Below are positions 26,166 through 26,687 of a stretch of 26,687 bases of DNA, piece by piece; the stretch's first letter is position 1, and each line of letters opens with the position of its first letter. The DNA comes from Amphimedon queenslandica (taxonomy: Eukaryota; Porifera; Demospongiae; Haplosclerida; Niphatidae), in contig NW_003546349.1 of NCBI RefSeq assembly GCF_000090795.2, positions 151,155-177,841 on the forward strand. Reading direction: 5' to 3'. The position numbers and the translations under genes were made by a program. A model generated the notes under the pieces. That model made no database searches and had not been told where the DNA came from. It saw only the letters and a list, made by a program, of their open reading frames with translations.

Positions 26166-26687
26166 CTAACAACTACTATTTATATGTAACTTAGTATGGG
26201 TTCTAGCAGCTATAAGAGTCCATGATTTAGTATTCCATGTAGTAACAAGAAGACCTTGTGTGCCATCAACTGCAAGAAAACTAACAATTTTCGTAGTGAC
26301 AGGAAGAACGAAATCCTCCATATCAAAGTCAGGCTCATCCCCAGATACTGAGTCCGGCGAATCATCCCTATTTCTAATCCGGCCTCTGTGAAGTTTACGT
26401 ACTGGTGTCCAACCATCCTCATGATTATCAGTAATATACTGTACTCCTGGAATACCTTCTTATTCCTGATAAATAACTGAGTCACACTGAACAAGAGCAA
26501 CATTTGATGATGGCACTGGCACATTGCTAGTGGGATCAGCACCCACCACGTGGTTATGAGAGTCACCATCTTGATCAGTGTCTGTGCCAGTGGCATCCCT
26601 GGTTCTATCCAAAGGTATTCCACTGTTATCTTGTGCCTTACGCTGTAAGAAATCCTCTAGTCTGTTTCTATTTCGCCTTATCTGAGA
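26166..26687 (-). pseudogene. Unidentified reading frame with one internal stop, enters from right edge
   Basis: On the minus strand, 174 codons run from the window edge to a TAG at 26168-26166, interrupted only by a TAA at 26462-26460. The N-terminal part is polar and basic (Q-I-R-R-N-R-N-R-L), then acidic and S/P-rich with D-T-D-Q-D-G-D. After the stop come G-W-T-P-V-R-K-L-H-R-G-R-I, an acidic stretch (S-G-D-E-P-D-F-D-M-E-D-F) and a hydrophobic C-terminus with F-L-A-V-D-G-T-Q-G-L-L-V. Composition is much more protein-like than the overlapping 137-codon hydrophobic frame on the same strand. I do not recognise the family. It could be a recently broken host exon, a retroelement protein, or two exons. 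Confidence 0.5.

Noticed and set aside
26210..26623. 137-codon hydrophobic minus-strand frame
   Set aside because: Another frame on the same strand (26166-26687) has a far more protein-like composition, with only one stop in 174 codons. This one is its shadow.

Overview
This is AT-rich eukaryotic DNA, almost certainly from an animal. It carries repeats, microsatellites, hairpins and the wreckage of several classes of animal transposon, with no bacterial-style operons or ribosome binding sites. The element mix (a non-LTR retrotransposon with a C-terminal CCHC/endonuclease-like end, a PIF/Harbinger element with a Myb/SANT partner gene, an hAT with a BED finger, and two Ty3/Gypsy lineages) and the many short foldbacks fit a marine invertebrate such as a sponge or cnidarian. 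That host guess is inference. No complete, intact host gene is visible.

Layout. 1-319 (minus) holds two overlapping short frames, perhaps the 5' end of a host gene running off the left edge. 1820-2840 is a 5'-truncated non-LTR retrotransposon copy ending in ten perfect AAT units. 3118-about 5967 is a much longer copy of the same family, with a Cys-rich N-terminus, an S/P-rich linker, a reverse transcriptase with YFDD, and a CCHC plus endonuclease-like C-terminus. It is cut off by a Harbinger remnant (about 5968-8123) with a plus-strand transposase and a convergent minus-strand Myb/SANT-like gene. A 203-bp TA-flanked miniature element sits between those two genes.

8124-11640 has no recognisable gene. 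About 11700-16320 is a decayed Gypsy element (call it Gypsy-1) with a Met-tRNA-like primer site, gag, protease, RT/RNase H and integrase pieces, two unidentified insertions and no visible 3' LTR. 16321-19836 is gene-poor but holds striking palindromes: a 99-bp hairpin, a 163-bp foldback, and three successive 26-27-bp palindromes that share a core with the foldback.

19837-25072 is a second Gypsy element (Gypsy-2) with both LTRs, primer site, gag, protease, RT, RNase H, integrase and polypurine tract. A 495-bp hAT element is nested in its protease with an 8-bp target duplication. 26166-26687 (minus) is a 174-codon frame with a single stop that enters from the right edge.

Every transposon protein here is broken by stops and frameshifts, and several have also lost catalytic residues. 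The window reads as a transposon graveyard with at least three layers of nesting.
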